From contig URXT01000005.1 of NCBI GenBank assembly GCA_900551915.1, positions 1 to 64,000 of the forward strand: a stretch of DNA of 64,000 nucleotides, given 5' to 3'. The notes beneath the pieces were generated by a model. That model was not told where the DNA came from, ran no database searches, and worked only from the letters and a program-made list of their open reading frames with translations. A program made the translations under genes and the position numbers. The stretch is from an uncultured bacterium. Lineage in GTDB: Bacteria > Cyanobacteriota > Vampirovibrionia > Gastranaerophilales > Gastranaerophilaceae. Of the stretch, positions 25,666-34,289 are shown piece after piece. Numbering within the stretch: position 1 is the stretch's first letter; each line of letters starts with the position of its first letter.

Positions 25666-26262
25666 CTAACCTGCAGTGTTAGTTTGAGGAGCCTGATTAC
25701 CGGCTTTTTCTTCGTTAAGTCTTTCGATTTTTTCCTTAACTTCATCGCCGTCCTGTATATCAGCACCCTTTTGCAGATAAATTGTATAATTGTTAACGGC
25801 TTCAGTCAATAAATCATTTATAAGCTTTTCAGCTTCAGGCGTGATAGTAATTTTCTCTTGTTTTTCGAGTTCTTTTTCATCAACTTTAACCGGATTGCCG
25901 TTTTCATCAAGTTTTAAAACACCTTTAGCAAGGTCAACAGAAAAATCTTCTTCTGCCACTGCAAGAGAATAGTAAGCGTCGGCAAAATCAGGATTAATTT
26001 CTATAGCTTTTTTATAGGAAGCAATCGCATTAGGATAATCCTCAGCCTGAGTATATGCAACAGCAAGGTTGTAATGGGTTTCAAAAACCGTATCATCTAA
26101 ATCAACACTGGATTTCAAACGTTCAATAGCATTCTGGTAATCACCCTGCTCAATATAGCCTTTAGCCTTATTATTAAGCTCCTGAACGGCAAATTTATTT
26201 ATACACGCAGTCGAAACAACTGATATAAACAAAACGCTGACCAGCAAAAGTGCTTTCTTCAT
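25666..26262 (-). CDS. TPR-repeat lipoprotein
   Basis: 198-aa predicted lipoprotein. The signal peptide ends in a lipobox-like VVSTAC, with Cys20 as the acylation site. Two or more tetratricopeptide repeats follow at about residues 27-105 (YIEQGDYQNAIERLKSSVDL, AYTQAEDYPNAIASYKKAIE). A charged C-terminal region ends in Gln/Ala/Asn-rich sequence. TPRs serve as protein-binding scaffolds, so it may hold an envelope complex; the partner is unknown. It is directly upstream of lgt (2-base gap). Confidence 0.82.
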   Translation of the reverse strand: MKKALLLVSVLFISVVSTACINKFAVQELNNKAKGYIEQGDYQNAIERLKSSVDLDDTVFETHYNLAVAYTQAEDYPNAIASYKKAIEINPDFADAYYSLAVAEEDFSVDLAKGVLKLDENGNPVKVDEKELEKQEKITITPEAEKLINDLLTEAVNNYTIYLQKGADIQDGDEVKEKIERLNEEKAGNQAPQTNTAG

Positions 26263-26441
26263 TACTCATCATCCTCTTATATTAACTGTTGTAAATGTAA
26301 TTATAAAATAAGCAAAAAAATTTGGCAAATTTTATAAATTTAAGTTACAATTAACATGAAAAATATAAACCGTCCATGTAAACTATTTTGAAAAGGTTAG
26401 GTTTATAGAAAAATACAGGGGCAGAAAACAGGAGAAACCTA

Positions 26442-26726
26442 ATGTCTGATGATAAAATTATAAGATTAGGAGAGAAACGCGAGCACACGCCAAAAGCTGA
26501 CAGTGAGCCGAAAGATAAAGAGGAAAGCAAAGGCTTTGAACCGATATACTGCAGTTTTTGCGGAAGGCCAAACACGCAGGTCTTAAAAATGGTAAAAGGT
26601 CCCGGGGTTAATATTTGCTCTGAATGCGCAATGATTGCTGTCCAATATTTAATTTTGAATGACAGAATGCCTTCTGCAGATGCACAGAAAATTCTTGATG
26701 CCTTCTGGGGGAAAGCCAAAAGATGA
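26442..26726 (+). CDS. Stand-alone ClpX-type zinc-finger protein
   Basis: 94-aa cytoplasmic protein. After a charged, flexible N-terminus (about 30 residues) comes a C4 zinc finger of the ClpX N-domain type: YCSFCGRPNTQVLKMVKGPG followed by ICSECA, residues about 37-64. In ClpX this domain dimerises and binds adaptors and substrates; here no AAA+ ATPase is attached. AGGAGAAACC precedes the ATG. Its stop overlaps the start of the next gene (ATGA), so the two are coupled. It may act as a decoy, adaptor or independent regulator. Confidence 0.82.
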   Translation: MSDDKIIRLGEKREHTPKADSEPKDKEESKGFEPIYCSFCGRPNTQVLKMVKGPGVNICSECAMIAVQYLILNDRMPSADAQKILDAFWGKAKR

Positions 26727-28324
26727 CAGAATTAGTCAAGCAGCTTAATCCTTTTGAAGTTAAAACCTATCTCCTGAAAATTATCGAAAATTTCAGCGCG
26801 ATAAACGATTTAAGCGTGCTGAAAAATTTGAATGTTGATGTTTTAGACGCGCAGCAGGATAAAAAAACAATCGTTAAGCTTCTTTACAAAGAATTAAACA
26901 ACGCAACCGAGAACAATCAGTATATTTTAAGAATTCTTCTTGAGCGTTATGCTGATAAAACTGATTTAACAGCACATTTATGGTCAATGCTGAAAAACAG
27001 CATGGTTTCGAATGAAACAAAAATAGTCGTACTGAATTTTCTCCGCGACCTTGATTCAAACTGGTCTTATGATACTTGCGGACAGTATCTGGAGAATGAA
27101 GATGAACTTGTAGACAACGATACAAAGCTTCTTTTAAAAAACGCAATTATCAACCCGGAAGTGCAAATTGATTTTTTGGATTTTGTGAATTCTCTTAACG
27201 CAAAAGACAAAATCACGCTTATCGACTCGCTCGGCAATGATTATTCAGAGGACGCACTTGCAAACATTCTTGTTCCGGTCTTTTTATCAAATCCGTATTC
27301 GGAAGAAGGCATGGCGGCTCTTAACAAACTCGGCGGGTCAAAATCACAACTGGCATACCACGCGCTTAATGAGGCCTTAAAATATGCAAAAGAAGATATT
27401 CAGCCTGCAATAAGAAAAAATCTTTCCATATTAAAACTTTCCGGAATTAGAGAAGACAACACCCATGAATTTTATAAAGCGCTTCTTGTTGATACAAAGC
27501 CGTACATTTTTTGCCTGACTTATCCTGACGGTCACGGGCAGCAGGCGCTTATTTTCACACGTGAAAAAGAAAACGAACGAATCCAGTTTGTTGCAGTTGT
27601 AATTGATGATTATAACGGAATTCGAGATTGTTTTGGATTTAATGACATTTCCAAATTCGAATGCGACAAGATTATTGAGAGATTTTATCAGGACGAGCAG
27701 GTGTTGAAAATCACTCCGGAAGCGCTTAAAGCAATTCTTTTAAACGCCGAAAAACTTTCAGACAAATTCCCGTACGAATATATATGCTGGAAAAACCTGC
27801 TTGCGGACACTGAGCCGGAAAGCATTGATATTAAAGCAATTTTAAATAAAAATCTCTCACCGGCTGAAATTTCCGAAACGGATTTGGAAAAACTTTACAG
27901 CGATGAATTTACCCAGCACTGGTTTATGGATTACGGCTACGGTGATGAATTCAATGAAATGATTGATATTTTGAATTTACGACTTCAAAATAAAGAATAT
28001 AAAATCGACTTTGACGCAATAATAAACCTTTATCTTCCTAAGATTTTTTATCCGGAGGAACTTAAAGCCTGGCGTGAAAGACTTGTTATGTGTGCATATT
28101 TGAAACTTCTGACCGGTAAAAAAGAACGAGCAGAACTCATTTACAGCCTTTATTCCGACGAAAATTTAATTTGCGAATTTCTGAAAAACATTTTAAGAAG
28201 AAGTGTTTATGAATATTATTTTGCACTGAAATACGACACCGAACTTAACGATGGCAAATTCAGCCTCAATGAACTTGATTATATAATCAAGCTGATTGAA
28301 AAAAGGTGGGTGAAGAATGTATAA
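26723..28324 (+). CDS. Helical-repeat hypothetical protein
   Basis: 533-aa protein with no signal peptide or membrane helix. The first 240 residues look like HEAT-type helical repeats (VVLNFLRDLDSNWSYDTCG, then MAALNKLGGSKSQLAYHALN, IRKNLSILKLSGIRED). A central mixed alpha/beta segment (ALIFTREKENERIQFVAVVI) may be a small globular domain, and the rest is helical. I recognise no family. It overlaps the orphan ClpX zinc-finger gene by 4 bases and ruvX by 8, which implies a conserved operon and perhaps a functional link to the zinc-finger protein. Confidence 0.6.
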   Translation: MTELVKQLNPFEVKTYLLKIIENFSAINDLSVLKNLNVDVLDAQQDKKTIVKLLYKELNNATENNQYILRILLERYADKTDLTAHLWSMLKNSMVSNETKIVVLNFLRDLDSNWSYDTCGQYLENEDELVDNDTKLLLKNAIINPEVQIDFLDFVNSLNAKDKITLIDSLGNDYSEDALANILVPVFLSNPYSEEGMAALNKLGGSKSQLAYHALNEALKYAKEDIQPAIRKNLSILKLSGIREDNTHEFYKALLVDTKPYIFCLTYPDGHGQQALIFTREKENERIQFVAVVIDDYNGIRDCFGFNDISKFECDKIIERFYQDEQVLKITPEALKAILLNAEKLSDKFPYEYICWKNLLADTEPESIDIKAILNKNLSPAEISETDLEKLYSDEFTQHWFMDYGYGDEFNEMIDILNLRLQNKEYKIDFDAIINLYLPKIFYPEELKAWRERLVMCAYLKLLTGKKERAELIYSLYSDENLICEFLKNILRRSVYEYYFALKYDTELNDGKFSLNELDYIIKLIEKRWVKNV

Positions 28325-28724
28325 AGTTATGGCTTTGGATGTTGGAACAAAACGAATCGGTGTTGCGTTAAGCGATTTTCTTTTAATGCTTTCAAACGGG
28401 CATTCCTGCATTGCCCGCCAGCCCGAGAATAAAGCCGTTGAAGAAATTCTCAAAATAGCAAAAGAAAATCACGTAAAAAAAATTATTGTCGGGCTTCCCA
28501 TAAATATGGACGGCACTCAAGGCTCTCAAGCGCAGGATTGCAAAGACTTTGCAGCAAAAATCACCGGTTATGAAATTATTTTTGAAGACGAACGGCTCAC
28601 ATCAGATGCAGCCGAAGAAAATTTAAGAAATAAAAAAATAGACTTCAAAAAAAATAAAGGACTGGTTGATATTGAGAGTGCTTGTATTATACTGGAACAA
28701 TACCTAAGCAGAAAACAATCATAA
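28317..28724 (+). CDS. ruvX: Putative pre-16S rRNA nuclease / Holliday junction resolvase-like YqgF
   Basis: 135-aa RNase H-like fold nuclease. N-terminus MALDVGTKRIGVALSD carries the first catalytic Asp, IIVGLPINMDGTQGSQA the second conserved block, and FEDERLTSDAAEE with the C-terminal VDIESACIILEQYL completes the family pattern. In E. coli YqgF matures the 5' end of 16S rRNA; a recombination role was proposed earlier. The start overlaps the preceding helical-repeat gene by 8 bases with AAAGGTGGG just upstream. Confidence 0.95.
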   Translation: MYKVMALDVGTKRIGVALSDFLLMLSNGHSCIARQPENKAVEEILKIAKENHVKKIIVGLPINMDGTQGSQAQDCKDFAAKITGYEIIFEDERLTSDAAEENLRNKKIDFKKNKGLVDIESACIILEQYLSRKQS

Positions 28725-28742
28725 AAATAAAAGGAGAAAATC

Positions 28743-29024
28743 ATGGAAAACGATGAAAAACAACTAATTGAAACAGTTGATGAAGAAGGCAATGTAATAA
28801 ACTTTGAACTTTTTGACATTATTGAGGTTGATGAACAGGAATACGCGCTTCTTTTGCCGGCTGAAGCCGAGGAAGAAGACAGCGAAGAAGGCGAAATTGT
28901 TCTTATGCGTTTAACAAAAGACGGCGAAGATTACCTGTTTGAAACAATCGAAGACGATGAAGAATTTAAAAAAGTTGAAGAATACATCAAAACAATGGAA
29001 GATGAAGAAGACGAGGAAGAATAA
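28743..29024 (+). CDS. DUF1292-like acidic protein
   Basis: 93-aa, strongly acidic cytoplasmic protein (tail EDDEEFKKVEEYIKTMEDEE). The core (FELFDIIEVDEQEYALLLPAE, then GEIVLMRLTKDGEDYLFETI) matches the DUF1292/YrzB pattern, a small beta fold of unknown function that often sits next to ruvX in gram-positive genomes, as it does here. AAAGGAGAAAATC precedes the ATG. It ends directly before the TTG start of the Clp N-domain gene. Confidence 0.85.
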   Translation: MENDEKQLIETVDEEGNVINFELFDIIEVDEQEYALLLPAEAEEEDSEEGEIVLMRLTKDGEDYLFETIEDDEEFKKVEEYIKTMEDEEDEEE

Positions 29025-30407
29025 TTGTTAGAAAAATTTACGGAAAAGGCAATAAATGTTGTAAGCACCGCACAAAAATGCGCAAATGATATGCATTCTG
29101 CAAAAATAGTTTCAGAGCATCTTTTGCTTGCGCTTTTTATTGAAGCAAAAGGCATAGCTCAAAAAATCTTCAAAATGTATGATATCACATGCGAGGCCTT
29201 GCACAAGGAGGTGACAGAAAGCCTTAATATTGACAAGAATATAAGCACGGAGGAAACAACGCCGGTATTCAGCGACCATTTGAAAGAACTTCTGAAAAAT
29301 GCGCTTGACCTTGCAAATAAATCAGGCAATCCGTCAATTCTCTATGAACATCTGTTCCTTGCCGTAATTAATGACAGAAAGTCAAACAACGTCAGAATTC
29401 TTGAAAAACTTGGGTTTGACGTTGTCAAATCAAAAATTCTGCTCGAAAAACTTGTTCAAAAAAAGACCAAACGTCTTTATCATCCTGAATTTGACGAAAA
29501 TAGAGAAATCGAGGCGAACAACTCTGAGAAAACCGACGCAATATTTGACAGCGAAGAATCTTCAAGAGTTTTTGAACGCGCTGTTGCTAAGCTTTCGGCT
29601 TCAAACTACGAAATTTTAGGTACCGAGCAGATTATTTCATCAATTTTAGAAGATAAAGACTCCGAATTGGCTCATATTCTTGCAGGCTACGGAATTACAG
29701 CAGAAGAATTTGAAACAAAACTTGCAAATATACAATCACGCCAGTCAGAATATGAAAACAGACAGATTATTTTTACACCAAACGCTTTCAGGACAATGAA
29801 CCTGGCGCTTCAAACAGCAAAAGAACTCGGCTCCTCTGTTGTTCTTCCCGAGCACATTGTATTAGGTGTTTTGAAGGCTAAAAAAGGAATCGCGTACGAC
29901 ATTTTAAAAGAAATGCACATAAATGACGATGATGTTGCGCATTCAATTATAAAACCAATAGAAAAGCAGATGCCGGAAACACTTACAATATTAAGGCTTG
30001 CAAAAGAAGAAGCCCGCAGGCTTGGACGTAACATTGTAGGGACTGAAATGTTTCTTCTCGGCATAATCGGCGAAGCTACAGGGCTTGGCGCAGAAGTTTT
30101 AAACGAACTTGAAATAAATATCAAAGATGCCAGAAAAGAAGTTGAACAATTAATCGGTTTCGGCAACGAATATTTTGACACGGAAATTATTTTTACAAAA
30201 CGCGCCAAAAGAGTTCTGGAAAAGGCTTGGGAATTGGCAAAAGCAGACAATAAAACCCGTATCGGGTCAGAGCACATGCTTCTTGCCCTGACTTATGAAC
30301 CATCCTGCCTTGCAATGAAAGCCCTTGAACAGCTTGGAGTTGACGCGGTTGAAATTAAGGAAGGGATTAATATTCAAAAGCGGCTTGCGGCTTCAAATAT
30401 ATCATAA
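29025..30407 (+). CDS. Clp N-domain repeat protein without ATPase domains
   Basis: 460-aa protein made only of Clp N-type substrate-recognition repeats. Six half-repeats are visible: LEKFTEKAINVVSTAQKCAND with SEHLLLALFIEAKG; FSDHLKELLKNALDLA with YEHLFLAVI; SRVFERAVAKLSASNY with GTEQIISSILED; TPNAFRTMNLALQTAKE with PEHIVLGVLKAKKG; TILRLAKEEARRLG with GTEMFLLGIIGE; FTKRAKRVLEKAWELAKA with SEHMLLALTYEP. Together they make about three Clp_N domains. In ClpC/ClpB this domain feeds AAA+ modules, here absent. TTG start with GAGGAAGAA upstream, abutting the DUF1292 gene; its stop overlaps the tilS ATG by one base. Confidence 0.8.
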   Translation: MLEKFTEKAINVVSTAQKCANDMHSAKIVSEHLLLALFIEAKGIAQKIFKMYDITCEALHKEVTESLNIDKNISTEETTPVFSDHLKELLKNALDLANKSGNPSILYEHLFLAVINDRKSNNVRILEKLGFDVVKSKILLEKLVQKKTKRLYHPEFDENREIEANNSEKTDAIFDSEESSRVFERAVAKLSASNYEILGTEQIISSILEDKDSELAHILAGYGITAEEFETKLANIQSRQSEYENRQIIFTPNAFRTMNLALQTAKELGSSVVLPEHIVLGVLKAKKGIAYDILKEMHINDDDVAHSIIKPIEKQMPETLTILRLAKEEARRLGRNIVGTEMFLLGIIGEATGLGAEVLNELEINIKDARKEVEQLIGFGNEYFDTEIIFTKRAKRVLEKAWELAKADNKTRIGSEHMLLALTYEPSCLAMKALEQLGVDAVEIKEGINIQKRLAASNIS

Positions 30408-31732
30408 TGGAAAAAATTGAGGAAAAAGTTAAATATTTTTTAGAAAAATATAACCTCTTGAATTCCGAAACACCTGTTTTAATCGCATTTTCAGGCGGCT
30501 ATGATTCAATGTGCCTTCTTGATGTTCTAAGCCGGCTTTGCACAAACGTCGTTGCCATCCATCTTAACCACAATTGGCGCGGGCAGGAAAGCCTTAAGGA
30601 CGAAAAAAATTGCAAACATTTTTGCGATGAAAAAGGCGTAAAATTTTACAGCGAAACTCTCTCTGCAAAGATTCAAAAAACCGAAACAGCAGCGCGGACA
30701 GCAAGATATGAGTTTTTTGAAAAATGCGCTGAAAAATTTAATTCAAAAGTTGTTTTTACAGCTCACAATGCAAACGATAATGCCGAAACAATTATTTACA
30801 GAATAGCAAAAGGCACGGGGATTTCCGGACTTTGCGGGATTGCAGAAAAACGCGGGATTTTTTACAGACCGCTTCTAACTGTCAAACGCTCTGAAATCGA
30901 GGCTTACTGTAAAAAACACAATTTAAATCCGAATAATGACAGTTCGAATTCTGATACAAAATACAAAAGAAATTTAATCAGAAAAAATATACTTCCACAG
31001 CTTGAAAGTATAAATCCGAACGCGATTGAAACGATTAATTCGCTCTCAGAAGTCGCGAAATCTGACAACGCAGTTATCGAAGAATACTTGAAAACGCTTA
31101 AAAATCCTTATGAAACGAAGAATTTTCTTAAATTTTCAACCGCTGTTCAGGCAAGATTGATTTACAATCTTTTTACTCAATATAATCTCAATTATGACAG
31201 AGCAAAAATTGAGCGGGCAATAAAATTCATACAAGAAAATCACACCTCAAAAAGCGGCAAAACCCTTTCTCTGAACAAAAATCACAGCGTGTTTGTAAAT
31301 AACAAAACAATTGAAATAATCACAAAAAAAACGCATACTGATTTGGCTGTCACTATCTTAAAAGAAGGAAGTTACGAATTTGAAGACAAAATATTTATAA
31401 TTCAAAAAGCCGCTGAAAAACAAGTTTCAGAATTTCCAAATGACAGCGAACTGAAAGCATTTGTTGATTTAAGCGGCTATAAAGAACTGACTTTGCGCCA
31501 CAGAAAAGATGGCGATTTTATAAAGCCGCTCGGATGCTGCGGCACACAGAAACTAAAAAAATATTTAAATGAAAAAAAAGTTCCGGCACATAAAAAAGAT
31601 AAAATGGTTTTTCTTGCCAGCAAAAACGAAATTTTATGGGCGCCGGCACTTGGTTTGAGCGAAAAAATTAAAGTTGTAAACAGGCCGACGCATGTGCTAA
31701 AATTAATAAACAGCGAAAGTAAAGGAGCTTAA
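30407..31732 (+). CDS. tilS: tRNA(Ile)-lysidine synthase
   Basis: Modifies C34 of tRNA-Ile(CAU) to lysidine so that it reads AUA and not AUG; essential in most bacteria. 441 aa. The PP-loop motif SGGYDS is at residues 29-34, followed by LNHNWRGQES and FTAHNANDNAETIIYRIAKGTG, and NDSSNSDTKYKRNLIRKNILP of the family. The C-terminal TilS domain includes LTLRHRKDGDFIKP and KKYLNEKKVPAHKKD. Its ATG overlaps the preceding stop codon (TAATG), and hpt follows two bases after. Confidence 0.95.
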   Translation: MEKIEEKVKYFLEKYNLLNSETPVLIAFSGGYDSMCLLDVLSRLCTNVVAIHLNHNWRGQESLKDEKNCKHFCDEKGVKFYSETLSAKIQKTETAARTARYEFFEKCAEKFNSKVVFTAHNANDNAETIIYRIAKGTGISGLCGIAEKRGIFYRPLLTVKRSEIEAYCKKHNLNPNNDSSNSDTKYKRNLIRKNILPQLESINPNAIETINSLSEVAKSDNAVIEEYLKTLKNPYETKNFLKFSTAVQARLIYNLFTQYNLNYDRAKIERAIKFIQENHTSKSGKTLSLNKNHSVFVNNKTIEIITKKTHTDLAVTILKEGSYEFEDKIFIIQKAAEKQVSEFPNDSELKAFVDLSGYKELTLRHRKDGDFIKPLGCCGTQKLKKYLNEKKVPAHKKDKMVFLASKNEILWAPALGLSEKIKVVNRPTHVLKLINSESKGA

Positions 31733-31734
31733 AG

Positions 31735-32280
31735 ATGAAAATAAAAGAGAGAGATTTAAAAATAATGTTCAGTGAACAGGAAATTCAAGCAAGAATAAAA
31801 GAACTTGCAGGCGAAATCAACACTTATTTTAACGGTGAAGAAGTTTATGCTGTTTGCGTTTTAAAGGGCGCAGTGATGTTTGCTGTGGATTTAGTTAAAA
31901 ATTTAAATATGCCTCTGAGAATGGAATTTATCAGACTTTCAAGCTACGGCTCGGCAACGGTTTCAAGCGGAAAAGTCAATGCTGTTGACATTAAGCTTCC
32001 TGATTTAAACGGCAAGAACGTTCTGATTATTGAAGATATCGTTGACAAAGGTCACACTGCAAAGTTTCTAATGGATTTTATTTCATTAAACTTCAAAACA
32101 AAATCAACAAAATTCTGTTCACTTTTGGATAAGAAATGCACAAGAATTGTTGATATTGAACCGGATTACTACGGATTTGACGTTGACGATGAATTTTTAA
32201 TAGGCTACGGGCTTGATTATGACGGGTATTTCAGAAATCTTACATACATCGGATATGCTGACAAGGCTTTGCTGGAGTAA
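31735..32280 (+). CDS. hpt: Hypoxanthine phosphoribosyltransferase
   Basis: Salvages hypoxanthine and guanine to IMP and GMP with PRPP. 181 aa. Motifs: AVCVLKGAVMFAVDLVKNL, the flexible loop region RLSSYGSATVSSGKV, the PRPP site NVLIIEDIVDKGHTAKFL, and the C-terminal FLIGYGLDYDGYFRNLTYIG. The PRPP loop has Lys where Thr or Ser is common (VDKGHT). AAAGGAGCTTAAAG precedes the ATG. The tilS-hpt order is the same as in many Firmicutes. Confidence 0.96.
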   Translation: MKIKERDLKIMFSEQEIQARIKELAGEINTYFNGEEVYAVCVLKGAVMFAVDLVKNLNMPLRMEFIRLSSYGSATVSSGKVNAVDIKLPDLNGKNVLIIEDIVDKGHTAKFLMDFISLNFKTKSTKFCSLLDKKCTRIVDIEPDYYGFDVDDEFLIGYGLDYDGYFRNLTYIGYADKALLE

Positions 32281-32282
32281 TT

Positions 32283-33485
32283 GTGGAAAAATCTTTTGAC
32301 GAAACGCTTTCAAAACTCGAAATATTTTTTAGCGGAACGATAAAATCATATCCAGAAATATTTTCTGCCCTGAAAAAACTTTTTTATTTTGAAAACGGTA
32401 CAGTTTACTTTTTGTCGCCGGAAGCGCTGAGAATAGAGTTTGCATATCCTAAAAACGCTTCAGGCAAAGAAATAAAAATTACAGAAACCGAAAAAAACTC
32501 GTTTTACAATGCAGAAGAAAAACTTAAAACAGAATTTTTCACAGGAGAAAACCTTCTTGCTGAGCGGCTCATTGTGCAAAACTGTGTTTTTGGAGTTTTA
32601 GTTGTCAGTTCAAACAAAAAATTTTCAGCAATAGATAAGCGTATTTTTAAAACCTGCACAATCGCAATTTCCAATATTATAAAGGAAATTGAGCTTTCAA
32701 AAATTCTTAAAATGCAGACAAAAGTTCTCCAGGAGGGAATTGTAAAAACCGGAAAAGCCTACAGGCTTACAAAATCGCAGAATAAAAAAATCCTGGAAGC
32801 CGACAAAATTAAAAGCAAGTTTCTCTCAAATGTTTCGCATGAACTCCGTACACCGCTTAATTCTATTATAGGATTTTCAGAACTTCTGCAAAACCCTGCA
32901 ACAGGAACCCTGAACAGCAGACAAACCGAGTTTGTAAGAGATATTCAAACAGCCGGAATTCATTTGCTCGGAATGATAAATGAAATTCTTGACCTCTCAA
33001 AGCTTGAAGCTGATGCTATGAAATTGAAAGTTACAAACTTTGAAATTTCGCAATGCATAGAAGAAACGCTGAATATTCTAAAACCGCTTTACGTGAAAAA
33101 AAATATTTCTGTCTCAAAAAACATCATAAACAGCATAATTACGGCGGATTACCAGAAAGTCCAGCAGATTCTTTTTAATCTGATTAATAACGCTATAAAA
33201 TTTACGAAAAATAACGGAAATATAGAAATAGCAGCAAAACCAAAACGAAAATTCATAGAAATAAGAATTAAAGATGACGGCTGCGGGATTGAGAAAAAAT
33301 ATCACCGCAAGGTCTTCAAAAAATTTGAACAGGCTAAACCATCTGAAAATTCAACCGGACTCGGTCTAACAATCACAAAAGAACTTGTTCTGCTTCACAG
33401 AGGCAGCATAAAACTGAAAAGCGAACCTGAGAAAGGCTCGGAATTTATTGTAAACCTGCCGATATCAGTTGCCCGATATATATAA
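32283..33485 (+). CDS. Sensor histidine kinase
   Basis: 400-aa two-component kinase without membrane helices, so probably cytoplasmic. The N-terminal 140 residues resemble a degenerate GAF-type sensor. A helical linker leads to the HisKA domain with the phosphoacceptor His186 in SHELRTPLNSIIGFSELL. The HATPase domain has the N box (LINNAIKFTKNNG), G1 box (KDDGCGIE), F box (FKKFEQ) and G2 box (STGLGLTITKELV). It starts with GTG, two bases after the hpt stop. No response regulator is in the window, so its partner lies elsewhere. Confidence 0.9.
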   Translation: MEKSFDETLSKLEIFFSGTIKSYPEIFSALKKLFYFENGTVYFLSPEALRIEFAYPKNASGKEIKITETEKNSFYNAEEKLKTEFFTGENLLAERLIVQNCVFGVLVVSSNKKFSAIDKRIFKTCTIAISNIIKEIELSKILKMQTKVLQEGIVKTGKAYRLTKSQNKKILEADKIKSKFLSNVSHELRTPLNSIIGFSELLQNPATGTLNSRQTEFVRDIQTAGIHLLGMINEILDLSKLEADAMKLKVTNFEISQCIEETLNILKPLYVKKNISVSKNIINSIITADYQKVQQILFNLINNAIKFTKNNGNIEIAAKPKRKFIEIRIKDDGCGIEKKYHRKVFKKFEQAKPSENSTGLGLTITKELVLLHRGSIKLKSEPEKGSEFIVNLPISVARYI

Positions 33486-33530
33486 ATATGCTATACTGAA
33501 AGAGCATAGTAAGAAGAAAGGAGTAAAAGA

Positions 33531-34289
33531 ATGGCTTCAATGAAAGACGCATGGGATGAATGCGTATTTGAAAATCATGCGATGATAAAATTCCTAATTG
33601 CAGCAGCGCCGGTTTTCGGAGCAATATATTTTTATCAGGCTGATCCCCAAAATATGTCTCTTGTTTATATTTTTGCATCTATAAGTGCTATAATATCACT
33701 TGGTACAATAACGCGTGTAGCAAACAATGTAATGAATTTCCGCGAAACAATTTTACCGACATTTAATGTTTTCACACTGATTTTTGATGCGATAAGAGCA
33801 ATCGTGGCAATTGGCCCGGCCCTTGCGATAAACGGTTTTGCAGCATATTATCTTGTTACAAAATTTTATCCAATGATTTCTGTTGATTGGATTCGAATTG
33901 CTGCAACTTATATAACTTATGCGGTTTGCGGGTCAATTGTATTGACAGTATTTATGCTTTTCTCAAAAAGATTTAACCCTATTGATGCCTTTGACTTCAA
34001 AGCTATATCTGACTCATGCATAGATGTATTAATTCAAACAATTTGGATGACTATTCAGCTTGCAGTTATAGATGCTGTTTTAGCAGGTGGTGTAACTTAT
34101 CTTTGCTGGCTGTTTATAGGACTCGACAATTTTATTACTTACACCTGCTGGAGTATTACGGGTGTCATAAATGTGGCCTTAATCGGAAACTATCTTGGAC
34201 AGCTAAATTATGAAGCTCTTCACCAGGCAGAAGTTAAAGCTGAAAAGAAAAAAGAGAAAGAAGAAATAAAAAATCTTCAAAAGTCTTAG
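33531..34289 (+). CDS. Multi-pass membrane protein, unknown function
   Basis: 252-aa inner-membrane protein with about six helices ([101 protein letters not shown]) and a charged Lys/Glu tail. No family recognised. AAAGGAGTAAAAGA precedes the ATG. Its last 4 bases overlap the convergent end of uvrB. Confidence 0.7.
   Translation: MASMKDAWDECVFENHAMIKFLIAAAPVFGAIYFYQADPQNMSLVYIFASISAIISLGTITRVANNVMNFRETILPTFNVFTLIFDAIRAIVAIGPALAINGFAAYYLVTKFYPMISVDWIRIAATYITYAVCGSIVLTVFMLFSKRFNPIDAFDFKAISDSCIDVLIQTIWMTIQLAVIDAVLAGGVTYLCWLFIGLDNFITYTCWSITGVINVALIGNYLGQLNYEALHQAEVKAEKKKEKEEIKNLQKS

Noticed and set aside
28743..29024. Acidic DUF1292-like protein as an anti-restriction or DNA-mimic protein
   Set aside because: The core pattern and its place after ruvX fit the ordinary DUF1292 housekeeping family.
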